A DNA stretch of 64,000 bases, taken from NCBI GenBank assembly GCA_036504875.1, contig DASXUK010000072.1, forward strand, positions 40,203 to 104,202, read 5' to 3'. Positions within the stretch are counted from its first letter, which is position 1, and each line of letters starts with the position of its first letter. A program made the position numbers and the translations under genes. The notes under the pieces are model-generated. The model saw only the letters and a list, made by a program, of their open reading frames with translations, ran no database searches and was not told the origin of the DNA. The stretch is from JACPFJ01 sp036504875. Lineage in GTDB: Bacteria > Desulfobacterota > Desulfuromonadia > Geobacterales > Pseudopelobacteraceae. Positions 44,468 to 52,948 of this stretch are shown here, piece by piece.

Positions 44468-46078
44468 ATGAGGTTATATGAAATGAAACTGTTCTGGAAA
44501 ACAGGAGAGCCATATGTTCTGGCAACCGGCGCCGCCATGGCTATCATACTGGTCATGTCACTTGCGCTGGTCGGGGTGGTCATGTCAAACGGCCTGGGCT
44601 ATTTTTGGCCGCGAGCACTTGCTAAGTTCGAACTGAAAGATGGCTCATTCGCACTCGGACAGGTCATGCAGCATGAAAAAAATCCGATCAGCGGTACCCG
44701 CCGTCTACAGCTAAAGGTCGCCAACCGGGATGTCTTCGGGCAGGATTTCCGCTGGATCGACGAGAAAGATATCGCCTCCCGCAGTCTGCCGGCTGATGCG
44801 GTGCTGCTTGAACGCCGTGAACATGGCAATTATTTTGGTTTTTTAAAGGGCGTTACCGCAGAAGGCATCTCTCTCACTGCTACAGCCCCTTATGAGGCAC
44901 TGCAACAGGCACTGAAGCTGGTCTCTGTCCAAGTGGACGAAACGCGCAAGATCAAAAAACAGATGTCGGACCTAAACCATACTGCTGAACGTCTCAGACA
45001 GAAACTTCTAAAGCTCGAATATGGTGGCAGGGAAAAGAACGCCGCTGAAATCGGTGAACTGACCGCCGTCCGCGAAAAAGCTCTGACCGAGTTTACCCGT
45101 CTGAACGAACAAGCCACCGCAACCCAGGCCGGCATCGCACGGATCACCGCCCAATTCAGCGATGTAACCGGCGCCAGCAAAGATATTGCGCTACTTGAGA
45201 TAGTTGCCCTGCAACGTCCCAATAGCATGTCGTTAATCGCCAAGTGTGGGGCTTATCTTGAGCGTGTCCGCGAACTGCTGCTGGAAGATCCCCGCGAATC
45301 CAATACCGAAGGGGGATTATTTCCGGCGATCTTTGGTACGGTCATGATGGTACTGCTGATGAGTGTCTTCTCGCTTCCTTTCGGTGTAATCGCCGCCATC
45401 TATCTGCGCGAATACGCCAGAGACGGTCTTATGACCCGCATGGTGCGCATTGCCGTCAACAACCTGGCCGGTGTGCCCTCCATTGTCTATGGTGTCTTTG
45501 GTCTTGGTTTCTTCGTCTACGGCATCGGCGGCAGTATTGACAGCCTGTTCTTTCCGGAACGTCTGCCGACCCCGACCTTCGGAACCGGCGGCATCCTCTG
45601 GTCGAGCCTGACACTGGCGCTCTTGACCGTACCGGTAGTGATTGTCGCCACCGAAGAGTCGCTAGCCTCGATTCCGAAGGGGACCCGTGAGGGATCGCTG
45701 GCGCTGGGGGCCACCAAGTTTCAGACCCTTTCCAGGATTCTGCTGCCGATGGCGACCCCCGGCATCATGACCGGCCTGATCCTCTCCATGGCGCGTGCTG
45801 CGGGTGAAGTGGCGCCGCTGATGATCGTGGGTGTGGTCAAACTGGCACCGACACTGCCCCTGGATGGAAATTTCCCTTTTTTCCATATGGATCGAAAATT
45901 CATGCACCTGGGCTTCCATATCTATGACGTCGGTTTTCAGTCTCCCAATGTCGAGGCCGCCAAACCTATGGTCTACGTCACCACCATGCTGCTTTTGGCT
46001 ATTGTCATTCTGGCCAGCAGTACAGCCATTTACCTGCGGAACCGGATGCGCAGAAAATATACAACCTCGACCTTCTGA
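44468..46078 (+). CDS. pstA: phosphate ABC transporter permease PstA, enlarged
   Basis: 536 residues from ATG 44468 (GGGAG just before; ATG 44483 is an alternative; the frame extends into pstC but without a site). TM1 is at about 12-36. A periplasmic insert of about 230 residues with a coiled coil (TRKIKKQMSDLNHTAERLRQ, EKALTEFTRLNEQATATQAG) follows. The C-terminal half is the permease core (FGTVMMVLLMSVFSLPFGVI, SLALGATKFQTLSRILLP, ARAAGEVAPLMIVGVVKL). Same enlarged architecture as its partner PstC, so the two inserts may touch in the periplasm (inference). Confidence 0.92.
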   Translation: MRLYEMKLFWKTGEPYVLATGAAMAIILVMSLALVGVVMSNGLGYFWPRALAKFELKDGSFALGQVMQHEKNPISGTRRLQLKVANRDVFGQDFRWIDEKDIASRSLPADAVLLERREHGNYFGFLKGVTAEGISLTATAPYEALQQALKLVSVQVDETRKIKKQMSDLNHTAERLRQKLLKLEYGGREKNAAEIGELTAVREKALTEFTRLNEQATATQAGIARITAQFSDVTGASKDIALLEIVALQRPNSMSLIAKCGAYLERVRELLLEDPRESNTEGGLFPAIFGTVMMVLLMSVFSLPFGVIAAIYLREYARDGLMTRMVRIAVNNLAGVPSIVYGVFGLGFFVYGIGGSIDSLFFPERLPTPTFGTGGILWSSLTLALLTVPVVIVATEESLASIPKGTREGSLALGATKFQTLSRILLPMATPGIMTGLILSMARAAGEVAPLMIVGVVKLAPTLPLDGNFPFFHMDRKFMHLGFHIYDVGFQSPNVEAAKPMVYVTTMLLLAIVILASSTAIYLRNRMRRKYTTSTF

Positions 46079-46127
46079 TCGGATCCAGCTGCTAAAGTTA
46101 GCTCTCACTCACCAATAAGGAATAAAC

Positions 46128-46907
46128 ATGGCACAATCGTTGGAACAATTTGCTAATCCCGTTCTCTCAGTCTCAAACCTGAACCTCCACTATGGTGAGG
46201 CCCATGCCTTGAAGGACATCAACCTTGACATTGCCCGTCACCAGGTAACCGCCTTTATCGGTCCCTCTGGTTGTGGTAAGTCAACATTGTTGCGCTGCTT
46301 TAACCGCATGAATGATCTGGTCGAGAGCGCCAAGATAGCAGGGAGTATTCGGTTTAACGGCGCTGAAATCAACGAAACTTCCACCGATGTAATCTCGCTG
46401 CGGCGCAGGATCGGAATGGTCTTCCAGCAGTCCAACCCCTTTCCGAAGTCGATCTACGAGAACATTGTGTATGGCCTGCGGATTGCGGGGATAAATGACA
46501 AGGCGACCCTGGACGAGGCGGTTGAGCGCAGTCTGAAAAGCGCTGCTATCTGGAACGAGGTAAAGGATCGGCTGCATGATTCCGCCCTGGGGCTTTCCGG
46601 TGGCCAAGCCCAGCGAATCTGCATCGCTCGCGCAATTGCGGTCAATCCCGAGATCATACTGATGGATGAGCCTTGCTCGGCACTTGACCCGATCTCTACT
46701 CTCAAGATAGAGGAGTTGATTGAAGAACTCAAAAGTAAGTATACGATCGTCATCGTCACCCATAACATGCAGCAGGCGGCAAGGGTTTCAGATGTAACTG
46801 CATTCTTTTACCTGGGCGAACTGATCGAAATCGGCGGCACCCGCAAAATTTTTACCAATCCGGAGAAGAAACAGACGGAAGACTACATCACCGGAAGGTT
46901 CGGTTAA
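46128..46907 (+). CDS. pstB: phosphate ABC transporter ATPase PstB
   Basis: A 259-residue ABC ATPase: Walker A GPSGCGKST (about residues 45-53), Q-loop MVFQQSNPFPKS, signature LGLSGGQAQRICIARAIA (a slight variant of LSGGQQQR), Walker B ILMDEPCSALD and switch His in IVTHNMQQAARVSD. TAFFYLGELIEIGGTRKIFTNP is diagnostic of PstB. It drives phosphate import through PstC/PstA and signals to PhoR with PhoU. The gap to pstA is 49 bp. Confidence 0.96.
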   Translation: MAQSLEQFANPVLSVSNLNLHYGEAHALKDINLDIARHQVTAFIGPSGCGKSTLLRCFNRMNDLVESAKIAGSIRFNGAEINETSTDVISLRRRIGMVFQQSNPFPKSIYENIVYGLRIAGINDKATLDEAVERSLKSAAIWNEVKDRLHDSALGLSGGQAQRICIARAIAVNPEIILMDEPCSALDPISTLKIEELIEELKSKYTIVIVTHNMQQAARVSDVTAFFYLGELIEIGGTRKIFTNPEKKQTEDYITGRFG

Positions 46908-46963
46908 TAAATCTAAGGTTTATTCAATAAGTAACCTATTCATTTGCAGGGCTAGGAGAGATA

Positions 46964-47635
46964 ATGGAGCACGAACATATTAGTACTGCATTCGATATCG
47001 AGTTGAATGATTTGAAGCAAAGCATCTTGATAATGGGTGGTAAGGTCGAGCTGATGATCGCCAACTCTGTCAAATCGATTGTGGATCGGGATACACAATT
47101 GGCCGAGCAGACTATAGCCTTGGATCACGAGATCAATGCAGCAGAAGTGTCGATAGATGAGCGTTGTCTTGACCTTTTGGCACTGCGCCAGCCGGCTGCC
47201 CGCGATCTGCGTTTCATTACGATTGCACTCAAAATTGTAACCGACCTGGAACGGATGGGTGACCAATGCGCCAATATCGCGAAACGTGCCCGTGAGTTGA
47301 ACGAAGAACCTCCGCTCAAACCTTATATCGATATTCCGCGTATGGCCAACCGGGCTGAGGTAATGGTGAAAGAGGCCTTGGACGCCTTTGTTCGTGGCGA
47401 TTCAGATCTGGCGATAAAGGTCTGCAAGGACGATAGCTTTGTAGATGAGCTCAATGTCCAGATTCAGCGAGAACTTTTGTCCTTTATGATCGAAGATCCG
47501 AGTACGATCTCCCGCGCCATGAGACTCAACTACATCTCGAAATCATTGGAGCGTATCGCCGATCACGCTACCAATATTGCCGAGATGGTGATCTTTATGG
47601 TCAAGGGCAAGGACATACGACATACAATAGCGTAG
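46964..47635 (+). CDS. phoU: phosphate regulator PhoU
   Basis: A 223-residue all-helical protein made of two three-helix PhoU repeats. ALDHEINAAEVSIDERCLDLLALRQPAARDLRFI and LERMGDQCANIAKRARE carry the conserved acidic metal-binding residues of the first repeat; LERIADHATNIAEMVIF is the matching motif of the second. It represses PhoR signalling when phosphate is plentiful and limits Pst uptake. Last gene of the regulon; no T-run terminator follows. Confidence 0.95.
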   Translation: MEHEHISTAFDIELNDLKQSILIMGGKVELMIANSVKSIVDRDTQLAEQTIALDHEINAAEVSIDERCLDLLALRQPAARDLRFITIALKIVTDLERMGDQCANIAKRARELNEEPPLKPYIDIPRMANRAEVMVKEALDAFVRGDSDLAIKVCKDDSFVDELNVQIQRELLSFMIEDPSTISRAMRLNYISKSLERIADHATNIAEMVIFMVKGKDIRHTIA

Positions 47636-48156
47636 GGATTAGAAAGATAGCTACAAGATTCGTTCACGATGGGGAGCCGAGGTATAAAGTTCTGAACAGG
47701 TACGACTTGTTGGTTGGGTTAAGGATTTAGAGGTCCTTCGGTACCTCATAACCCGAAGGACACTTGGATTAATCCTGTCCCAGTAAACCAAATTCTGCAT
47801 AACTGCAGGTCCCTTCGAACGGATGCAAAAAATGCCTCGCTCTGGTCCGTATTTGATCCGCTAAACCGTTCCTATCTTTGACCAATTGACCAAAAGGTTG
47901 TGAAATAATGCATTCTGCAAAAAGAACTAAGCGTACAGTGCCGGGGATGTGTGCGGTAAAACGGTTCCTGACCCAGGAGCGATAACGTCATCTTGGTCTC
48001 CTTGCATGACTGCCGGGCATCAGCGTCAGGCTTTGCAGCTGTTGATTTGCGAAAGAAATATCCGTTCCGTGCGAGTTAGGTTTTATTCCACTTTTTATAG
48101 TAAAAACAGTGTACTGTGGTACTGAAATCAAATCTGAACGTGTAGGAGCATTATAT
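47636..48156. other. long phoU-lpxD spacer with hairpin
   Basis: 521 bp without a gene. It holds a perfect 9-bp hairpin, GTCCTTCGG (47733-47741) / CCGAAGGAC (47753-47761), without a T-run, and the motif CTTTGACCAATTGACCAAAAGG (47876-47897) resembling the boxes beside the tRNA-Gly integrase scar. The lpxD promoter should lie near the right end, but no pair of hexamers stands out. Confidence 0.5.
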
Positions 48157-49206
48157 ATGGCCATGGCCAAAACTTTGCAAGAACTGGCTGATCATCTGGG
48201 TGGACGTGTAACAGGAGACCCTACCATCTCTATTAAAGGGCTGGGAACGCTGGATAGCGCTGTGGAAGGGCAAATCACCTTTCTAGCCAACTCAAAATAC
48301 GCTGCAAAAGTCGAAACCACCCGCGCCTCGGCAATTGTTTTATCCTTAACAGCCGAGGGATTTGGCCGCAACGGAATCGTAGTGGCAAATCCTTATCTTG
48401 CCTTTGCCAAATTGCTTACGCTTTACACCAGCCGTCCTAGGGTCGCCAAGGGTGTCATGCCCGGGGCTTTTGTAGGCGAAAATGTAACAATTGGGTTGGA
48501 GGTAACCATTTACCCGGGCGCATACGTCGGAGACGGGGTGCTGATCGGCGACCGGGCAACGATTTATCCTAATGTTACTTTGTATGAAGGCGTTGTGCTG
48601 GGAAACGACGTCACTCTGCACGCCGGAGTATCGGTGCGGGAAGGGGGCCGAATCGGCAACCGAGTCACGATTCACAACGGCTCGGTTATCGGCGGTGACG
48701 GCTTCGGCTACGTTCCGGACGGCGACGGCTGGTTCAAGATTCCCCAGATTGGTATCGTCATCATCGAAGACGACGTGGAGATCGGGGCCAATAGCACTGT
48801 TGACCGGGCCGCACTGGAAACGACTCGCATCGGGCGCGGCACCAAGATCGACAACCTTGTTCAGGTGGCACACAACTGCCAGATCGGCGAGAATTGCATC
48901 ATCGTGGCGCAGGCTGGTATTGCCGGGAGCACCCGGCTGGGCAAGCATGTCACCCTCGGCGGACAGGTAGCGATAGTGGACCATTTGGTGATCGGCGACA
49001 ACGCCATGATCTCCGGGCAGTCGGGAGTATTCAACAATGTTGCAACAGGCGCAGTGATGAGCGGCACTCCAGCCATAGCACATCAGTCTCGGCTCAAATC
49101 TGCGGCCGTGTTTCCCCATCTGCCGGAGATGCGTAAAACACTCTCCCGTCTGGGAAATCGCATGACAAAGGTGGAGGAACGCCTGGATCCGCTAGCAAAA
49201 AAGTAA
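48157..49206 (+). CDS. lpxD: UDP-3-O-acylglucosamine N-acyltransferase LpxD
   Basis: 349 residues from ATG 48157 behind TAGGAG. The N-terminal uridine-binding domain (about 1-100; ITFLANSKYAAKVETTRASA) is followed by a left-handed beta-helix of hexapeptide repeats (GENVTIGLEVTIYPGAYVGD, HNGSVIGGDGFGYVPDGDGW) and a C-terminal helical extension. The catalytic His is in VQVAHNCQIGEN. It adds the second hydroxyacyl chain in lipid A synthesis. The gene is not in an lpx cluster here, so it may be a second copy or a separately located lpxD. Confidence 0.93.
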   Translation: MAMAKTLQELADHLGGRVTGDPTISIKGLGTLDSAVEGQITFLANSKYAAKVETTRASAIVLSLTAEGFGRNGIVVANPYLAFAKLLTLYTSRPRVAKGVMPGAFVGENVTIGLEVTIYPGAYVGDGVLIGDRATIYPNVTLYEGVVLGNDVTLHAGVSVREGGRIGNRVTIHNGSVIGGDGFGYVPDGDGWFKIPQIGIVIIEDDVEIGANSTVDRAALETTRIGRGTKIDNLVQVAHNCQIGENCIIVAQAGIAGSTRLGKHVTLGGQVAIVDHLVIGDNAMISGQSGVFNNVATGAVMSGTPAIAHQSRLKSAAVFPHLPEMRKTLSRLGNRMTKVEERLDPLAKK

Positions 49207-49229
49207 TTTCGCTTGAGACACTACGATCT

Positions 49230-49631
49230 ATGAATTTATTATTATCCATCCTGATGTGCCTGGTTTTATCGCTAACGGTTATTCATGATCAGGTCTTGGC
49301 TAAGTCTGGGCTTGTTGACCCTGTTTTAAAAATTGCCATGGGTTCCGGCAAACCGACCTTAGTAGAATTCGGGGCGACTTGGTGCCCATCTTGTGCAAGA
49401 GTGGATCCGGTAATTAAAGCATTGCGTAAAGACAAGGAGTTCTCAAGTAGAGTGAACATAATATCGGTTGATGTAGATAAGTCCCCGGCACTGGCTACAA
49501 AATATAAGATTCAAAGCTTGCCGGTACTGATTTTTCTGGATCAAAGCGGCAAGGAGATCAAGCGTCACTTTGGTTTTATCGAGAAAGAACATCTCCTGAA
49601 ATTGTTCAAAACCAGCTTGAGATCACTTTGA
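49230..49631 (+). CDS. secreted thioredoxin-like protein
   Basis: A 133-residue protein with a signal peptide or N-terminal anchor (LLLSILMCLVLSLTVI) and a thioredoxin fold: VEFGATWCPSCARVDPVI has the CPSC active site (Cys52, Cys55), SLPVLIFLDQSGKE has the cis-Pro loop. CxxC with PS is unlike the CGPC of general thioredoxin, so a dedicated periplasmic reductase or disulfide role is likely. 23 bp after lpxD; its 3' end overlaps the end of the convergent gene by 9 bp. Confidence 0.87.
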   Translation: MNLLLSILMCLVLSLTVIHDQVLAKSGLVDPVLKIAMGSGKPTLVEFGATWCPSCARVDPVIKALRKDKEFSSRVNIISVDVDKSPALATKYKIQSLPVLIFLDQSGKEIKRHFGFIEKEHLLKLFKTSLRSL

Positions 49632-50297
49632 AGCTTGCTTCTTCTGCCAATATTCCCGTTCAAAAACCCAATGATCTTGCATATAATCCACCAAGCCCTG
49701 CATGCGGGCGCGGAAAGACTGACGAAATTCATCCTGTTCCGGGAAACTCCGCTTTTCTCTCACACTACTGCACAATTCCTCTCCAAGCTTCCTGGCCTTG
49801 GCAAACAACTCCGTTTCATTAGGAAAACTACGCACACCAGCCATGGGTGAACCGATGCTGCCAACCGACAGGGCACCCAGGGTATTGGCAAAGCGGCCCA
49901 TGTAACCCAAAACTTCGTCATCCCCACCGCCACCTGAAGTTTCAACCAGCGCAGCATACTTGCCCTCCAAAGCCACACAATGAATCAGACCATTACATCG
50001 ATCAAACAAGGACTTCATCTGTGAGCTGACGTTGAAAATATAATTGGGGCTGGCCAGGACAAAAGCATCGCATTCCAGGAGCCTTTGCCGGACATCTTCA
50101 TAGCTGTCATCTATGGGACAGATGCCGATTTTGTGGCAGGCATCGCAGGCCACGCAAGGACCGATTCTAGCCTTTGAAAGTGAGATAACCTCTGTTTCTC
50201 CGCCGCTGAGGCGCACGCCAGACAAAACCTCCTCCAGCAATCGTCCGGTATTTCCCTGCATGCCTCTGGGGCTGCCATTGATGGCGACAATTTTCAT
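49623..50297 (-). CDS. flavodoxin-fold NADPH-dependent FMN reductase / iron-sulfur flavoprotein-like
   Basis: 224 residues from the ATG at 50297, chosen for its AAAGGAG; a longer frame to 50336 has none. KIVAINGSPRGMQGNTG is the flavin phosphate loop; VACDACHKIGICPIDD has closely spaced cysteines at the position of the 4Fe-4S cluster in iron-sulfur flavoproteins; VLASPNYIFNVSSQMKSLFDR is the FMN-binding loop typical of the family. The C-terminus extends about 40 residues beyond the flavodoxin core. Likely a cytoplasmic electron-transfer flavoenzyme; substrate unknown. Confidence 0.85.
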   Translation of the reverse strand: MKIVAINGSPRGMQGNTGRLLEEVLSGVRLSGGETEVISLSKARIGPCVACDACHKIGICPIDDSYEDVRQRLLECDAFVLASPNYIFNVSSQMKSLFDRCNGLIHCVALEGKYAALVETSGGGGDDEVLGYMGRFANTLGALSVGSIGSPMAGVRSFPNETELFAKARKLGEELCSSVREKRSFPEQDEFRQSFRARMQGLVDYMQDHWVFEREYWQKKQASK

Positions 50298-50401
50298 AAA
50301 AAACTCCTTTGACGAATAGATGACACCACCCAACAAAGGAGCTATTTTGCCGCATCAACTGTAACCGGGCAAGTTATTTATCCGGTTTCGCTGACAGCCG
50401 A

Positions 50402-50566
50402 TTACGACCAGCGCCCTTCCTCGTCAGGCCATCTGTTCAGACAGTAAATGCAATATTCTGCGTCATGCGGTTTAGTATCCCTCAGCTGCTCCTGGCCATG
50501 TTGAACTCCACACCGTTTTGGCACCGGGAAACGATGGATTTGATTATTTTTAACAAAGTAAAGCAT
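50402..50566 (-). CDS. small cysteine-containing hypothetical protein
   Basis: 54 residues from the ATG at 50566 (AAGGAG upstream). MLYFVKNNQIHRFPVPKRCG begins the protein; CIYCLNRWPDEEGRW ends it, giving one isolated Cys and a CxxC. The layout suggests a small metal-binding protein. It follows the coiled-coil gene on the same strand and is 105 bp before the flavoprotein. Function unknown. Confidence 0.6.
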   Translation of the reverse strand: MLYFVKNNQIHRFPVPKRCGVQHGQEQLRDTKPHDAEYCIYCLNRWPDEEGRWS

Positions 50567-50598
50567 GGGCGTATCTCCTTCCAAGGGCATAAAGCAGA

Positions 50599-50889
50599 TT
50601 AATGTTTGAATTTGTTCCTTGCCTGCTCCAGAGCCGTTTTCATTTCAGCCACAGCTACTTCAATCTTTTTTTCAATACCTGACCAGGCCTCGCTACTGGA
50701 ACGACGCAATTCATCAAGCCGTATCTGTACGGCATCCATCTTGAGCTGCAGCCTTTCAACCATTTCAAGAAGCTCTAATTTGGCATGTGTTGTGCTCTTT
50801 TGAGCGCGCTCCTGCAAATCGTCAATGGCTTTCTTCCATTCCTTAACCTGGTTTTCCAGTTTTTGGCTAAACGCATCTTTTTTTTCCAT
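50599..50889 (-). CDS. small coiled-coil protein
   Basis: 96 residues from the ATG at 50889; GGGGAGGG lies about 11 bases upstream. The sequence is heptad-rich almost throughout (SQKLENQVKEWKKAIDDLQE, AKLELLEMVERLQLKMDAVQ, GIEKKIEVAVAEMKTALEQA). No signal peptide. It could be a structural or adaptor protein. The gene with two cysteines (50402-50566) follows 32 bp downstream, so they are probably co-transcribed. Confidence 0.65.
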   Translation of the reverse strand: MEKKDAFSQKLENQVKEWKKAIDDLQERAQKSTTHAKLELLEMVERLQLKMDAVQIRLDELRRSSSEAWSGIEKKIEVAVAEMKTALEQARNKFKH

Positions 50890-51129
50890 AATATGCACAC
50901 CCTCCCCTGCTTGTTGCAGGCTACTGTTGATCACTATATTATGAGTTTGGGCATAAATGAGGGATTGTCAAGCTGCCCTTCGCAGCCTTGCTGATGGCAG
51001 CCTCTTTTGAGGCTCCCAAAGAATACTAAGTGGCACGGGCGTTCAAGGTCGGCATTTGAAAACTAGATTCTCCATTGCCTGTTTTATCCTGGCAAAGGAC
51101 AATCTTTCATGACTATTACTACCTATTCC

Positions 51130-51158
51130 TTGACAGCGGGGCTGAGCTTGAGTAAATT
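51130..51158 (+). promoter_or_regulatory. candidate promoter of tRNA-Thr
   Basis: TTGACA (51130-51135), 17-base spacer, TAAATT (51153-51158). It lies about 58 bp before the mature tRNA 5' end, so a leader would be processed off. The rest of 50890-51216 contains no gene. Confidence 0.5.
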
Positions 51159-51216
51159 TAAACCGGTTTGAATGCAACTATTGAAAAAATGGAGCCAGGT
51201 TATTTCCGGCACCAAG

Positions 51217-51291
51217 GCCGTTGTGGCTCAGGGGTAGAGCAGCTCACTCGTAATGAGCAGGTCGTCGGTTCGATTCCGACCAACGGCTCCA
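51217..51291 (+). tRNA. tRNA-Thr (CGT)
   Basis: 75-nt cloverleaf with encoded CCA. Acceptor GCCGTTG pairs with CAACGGC (51281-51287); the anticodon stem GCTCA/TGAGC encloses CTCGTAA with anticodon CGT at 51249-51251; the T-arm is GTCGGTTCGATTCCGAC. A P4-type integrase follows 180 bp downstream, so the 3' half is the likely attachment site. Confidence 0.97.
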
Positions 51292-51323
51292 GAACATAGT
51301 CCGGTACAGTCCGGCGGAGTGTG

Positions 51324-51351
51324 AAAGCCCCTTGAAAACAGGGGCTTTTTT
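51324..51351 (+). terminator. Rho-independent terminator after tRNA-Thr
   Basis: Stem AAAGCCCC / GGGGCTTT, 9-nt loop, then a T-run. 33 bp after the tRNA. Confidence 0.88.
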
Positions 51352-51400
51352 ATTATCTGTTGTCTTATATGGTCCTATTTGGTATAGCTGAATCCAGTTG

Positions 51401-51457
51401 TTTTGGGGGTACTTTTAAAGCTCGTGTACCCCAAAGGCAAACCGGATACCCCCAAAA
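51401..51457. repeat. GGGGGTA boxes upstream of the integrase
   Basis: TTTTGGGGGTAC (51401-51412), GTACCCCAAA (51425-51434) and ATACCCCCAAAA (51446-51457) are copies of one box in both orientations just before the integrase start. A related pair lies at 53659-53682. The placing suggests integrase arm or excisionase sites, or autoregulation of the integrase. Confidence 0.6.
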
Positions 51458-51470
51458 GGAGGAAAGCGCC

Positions 51471-52712
51471 ATGCCAAAAAAGATTGTGCCACTGTCTGAC
51501 ATCCAAGTAAGCAAAGCAAAACCAAAGGATAAACCATATAAGCTGACCGATGGCGACGGACTGTTCCTACTGGCTACCCCTACAGGTGGCAAGCTATGGC
51601 GCTTCAAATACCGCTTCGACGGTAAAGAGAAACTACTCTCTTTCGGCAGCTACCCTGCCCTATCCCTTGCCGATGCACGGCAGCGCCGTGACGATGCAAA
51701 GAAGTTGCTTGCCAATGATGTTGACCCTGGCGAAACAAAGAAGGCACAGAAGGCCGCTAAGTGTGTCAGTAACGCCAACAGCTTTGAAGTTGTAGCCCGT
51801 GAATGGCATAGTAAATTTTCCAGTGCCGATAAGTGGTCAAAGCCCCATGCCGTTACAATCCTTGACCGTTTGGAGAGAGATATTTTCCCATGGCTAGGTA
51901 ATCGCCCTATCATTGAAATCAAGGCACCTGAACTGCTGACCGTCTTGCACCGCGTTGAAAACCGTGGCGCGCTGGATTCAGCACACCGTGTCAGGCATTA
52001 CTGTGGTCAGATATTCCGGTATGCAATCGCCACTGGACGGGCTGAAAGAGATGTTGCCGCCGATCTTCAAGGAGCATTGCCACCTGTCAAGGGCGGACAC
52101 TTTGCAGCACCTACAGACCCGAAAGCGGTTGCACCGATCCTGAGAGCCATAGACGGCTTTGAAGGTTCTTTTGTGGTTAAATGCGCCTTACAGCTTGCAC
52201 CGATACTGTTTGTCCGTCCCGGAGAGTTACGGGCGGCTGAATGGTCAGAGATTAATCTTGATGATGCTGAATGGAACATACCCGCCGAACGCATGAAGAT
52301 GAAATTAGCTCACCTTGTCCCCCTACCCAATCAGGCCTTAGAAATCCTGAAAGCCCTTCATCCTCTCACCGGACACAGTCGATATGTTTTTCCCTGCCAC
52401 CGCTCACCGTTGCGCTGCATGAGTGAAAATGCTGTCAATGCCGGATTGCGGCGTATGGGGTTTGAAAAGTCAGAGATTACAGGGCATGGTTTCCGAGCTA
52501 TGGCTCGAACGATTCTTGATGAAGTGCTGCAAGTTCGGCCTGACTTCATCGAACACCAGCTTGCACACGCAGTCAAAGATCCGAACGGCAGGGCATATAA
52601 CCGGACGGCTCACCTTGTAGAGCGTAAGAAGATGATGCAGCTTTGGGCTGATTATCTTGACGGATTGAAGCAAGGTGCAAAGGTAATACCGTTCAAGCAG
52701 AAAGTGGCTTAA
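51471..52712 (+). CDS. P4-type tyrosine recombinase (island integrase)
   Basis: 413 residues from ATG 51471 behind AAAAGGAGG; the open frame to 51360 has no such site. The N-terminal domain (about 1-90; LTDGDGLFLLATPTGGKLWR, FGSYPALSLADARQRRD) is the DUF4102 arm-binding type; a core-binding helical domain (about 95-200) precedes the catalytic domain. Catalytic residues are visible: Arg in LFVRPGELRAAEW, HGFRAMARTIL (HxxR), His in EHQLAH and nucleophile Tyr in RAYNRTAH. It appears intact. It should insert or excise an island at tRNA-Thr, but little cargo remains. Confidence 0.95.
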   Translation: MPKKIVPLSDIQVSKAKPKDKPYKLTDGDGLFLLATPTGGKLWRFKYRFDGKEKLLSFGSYPALSLADARQRRDDAKKLLANDVDPGETKKAQKAAKCVSNANSFEVVAREWHSKFSSADKWSKPHAVTILDRLERDIFPWLGNRPIIEIKAPELLTVLHRVENRGALDSAHRVRHYCGQIFRYAIATGRAERDVAADLQGALPPVKGGHFAAPTDPKAVAPILRAIDGFEGSFVVKCALQLAPILFVRPGELRAAEWSEINLDDAEWNIPAERMKMKLAHLVPLPNQALEILKALHPLTGHSRYVFPCHRSPLRCMSENAVNAGLRRMGFEKSEITGHGFRAMARTILDEVLQVRPDFIEHQLAHAVKDPNGRAYNRTAHLVERKKMMQLWADYLDGLKQGAKVIPFKQKVA

Positions 52713-52890
52713 CCAGGTTCGCGGGATAGTCCGGCCAGATGATAAGCCGCCTTTCCTGGGGTGGTTTCCCGCGATTACAGCAACCGAAGTTGACAGTTAC
52801 TACCTTGACGCATCAGGTGTCCCGACAAAACTCGCAATCAGCGTTTCCACAAGTGGCGTCACCGTCAATATTTCAGGAAGTAAAAACTGA
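52711..52890 (+). pseudogene. possible C-terminal fragment of a secreted or phage-like protein
   Basis: A frame open across the integrase stop reads KPPFLGWFPAITATEVDSYY, then YLDASGVPTKLAISVSTSGV and VNISGSKN before TGA at 52888-52890. The composition is protein-like (beta-rich, Ser/Thr/Val) and unlike random translation. There is no start codon or ribosome site, so it may be the 3' end of a gene cut off when the element inserted. A terminator follows at 52922. Confidence 0.3.
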
Positions 52891-52921
52891 TCGTAATATA
52901 CTGATAAATTCTGATGGATAT

Positions 52922-52948
52922 TCCCCCATTTTTTTGGGGGATTTTTTT
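52922..52948 (+). terminator. Rho-independent terminator
   Basis: Stem TCCCCCA / TGGGGGA with a T6 loop, then seven T. It ends transcription from the integrase or the fragment behind it. From 52949 to 53310 I see no gene, only a G-rich stretch around 53038-53068. Confidence 0.75.

Noticed and set aside
51295..52734. ATAGTCCGG repeats on both sides of the integrase as attachment sites
   Set aside because: Only nine bases are shared and the copy lies outside the tRNA; too weak.
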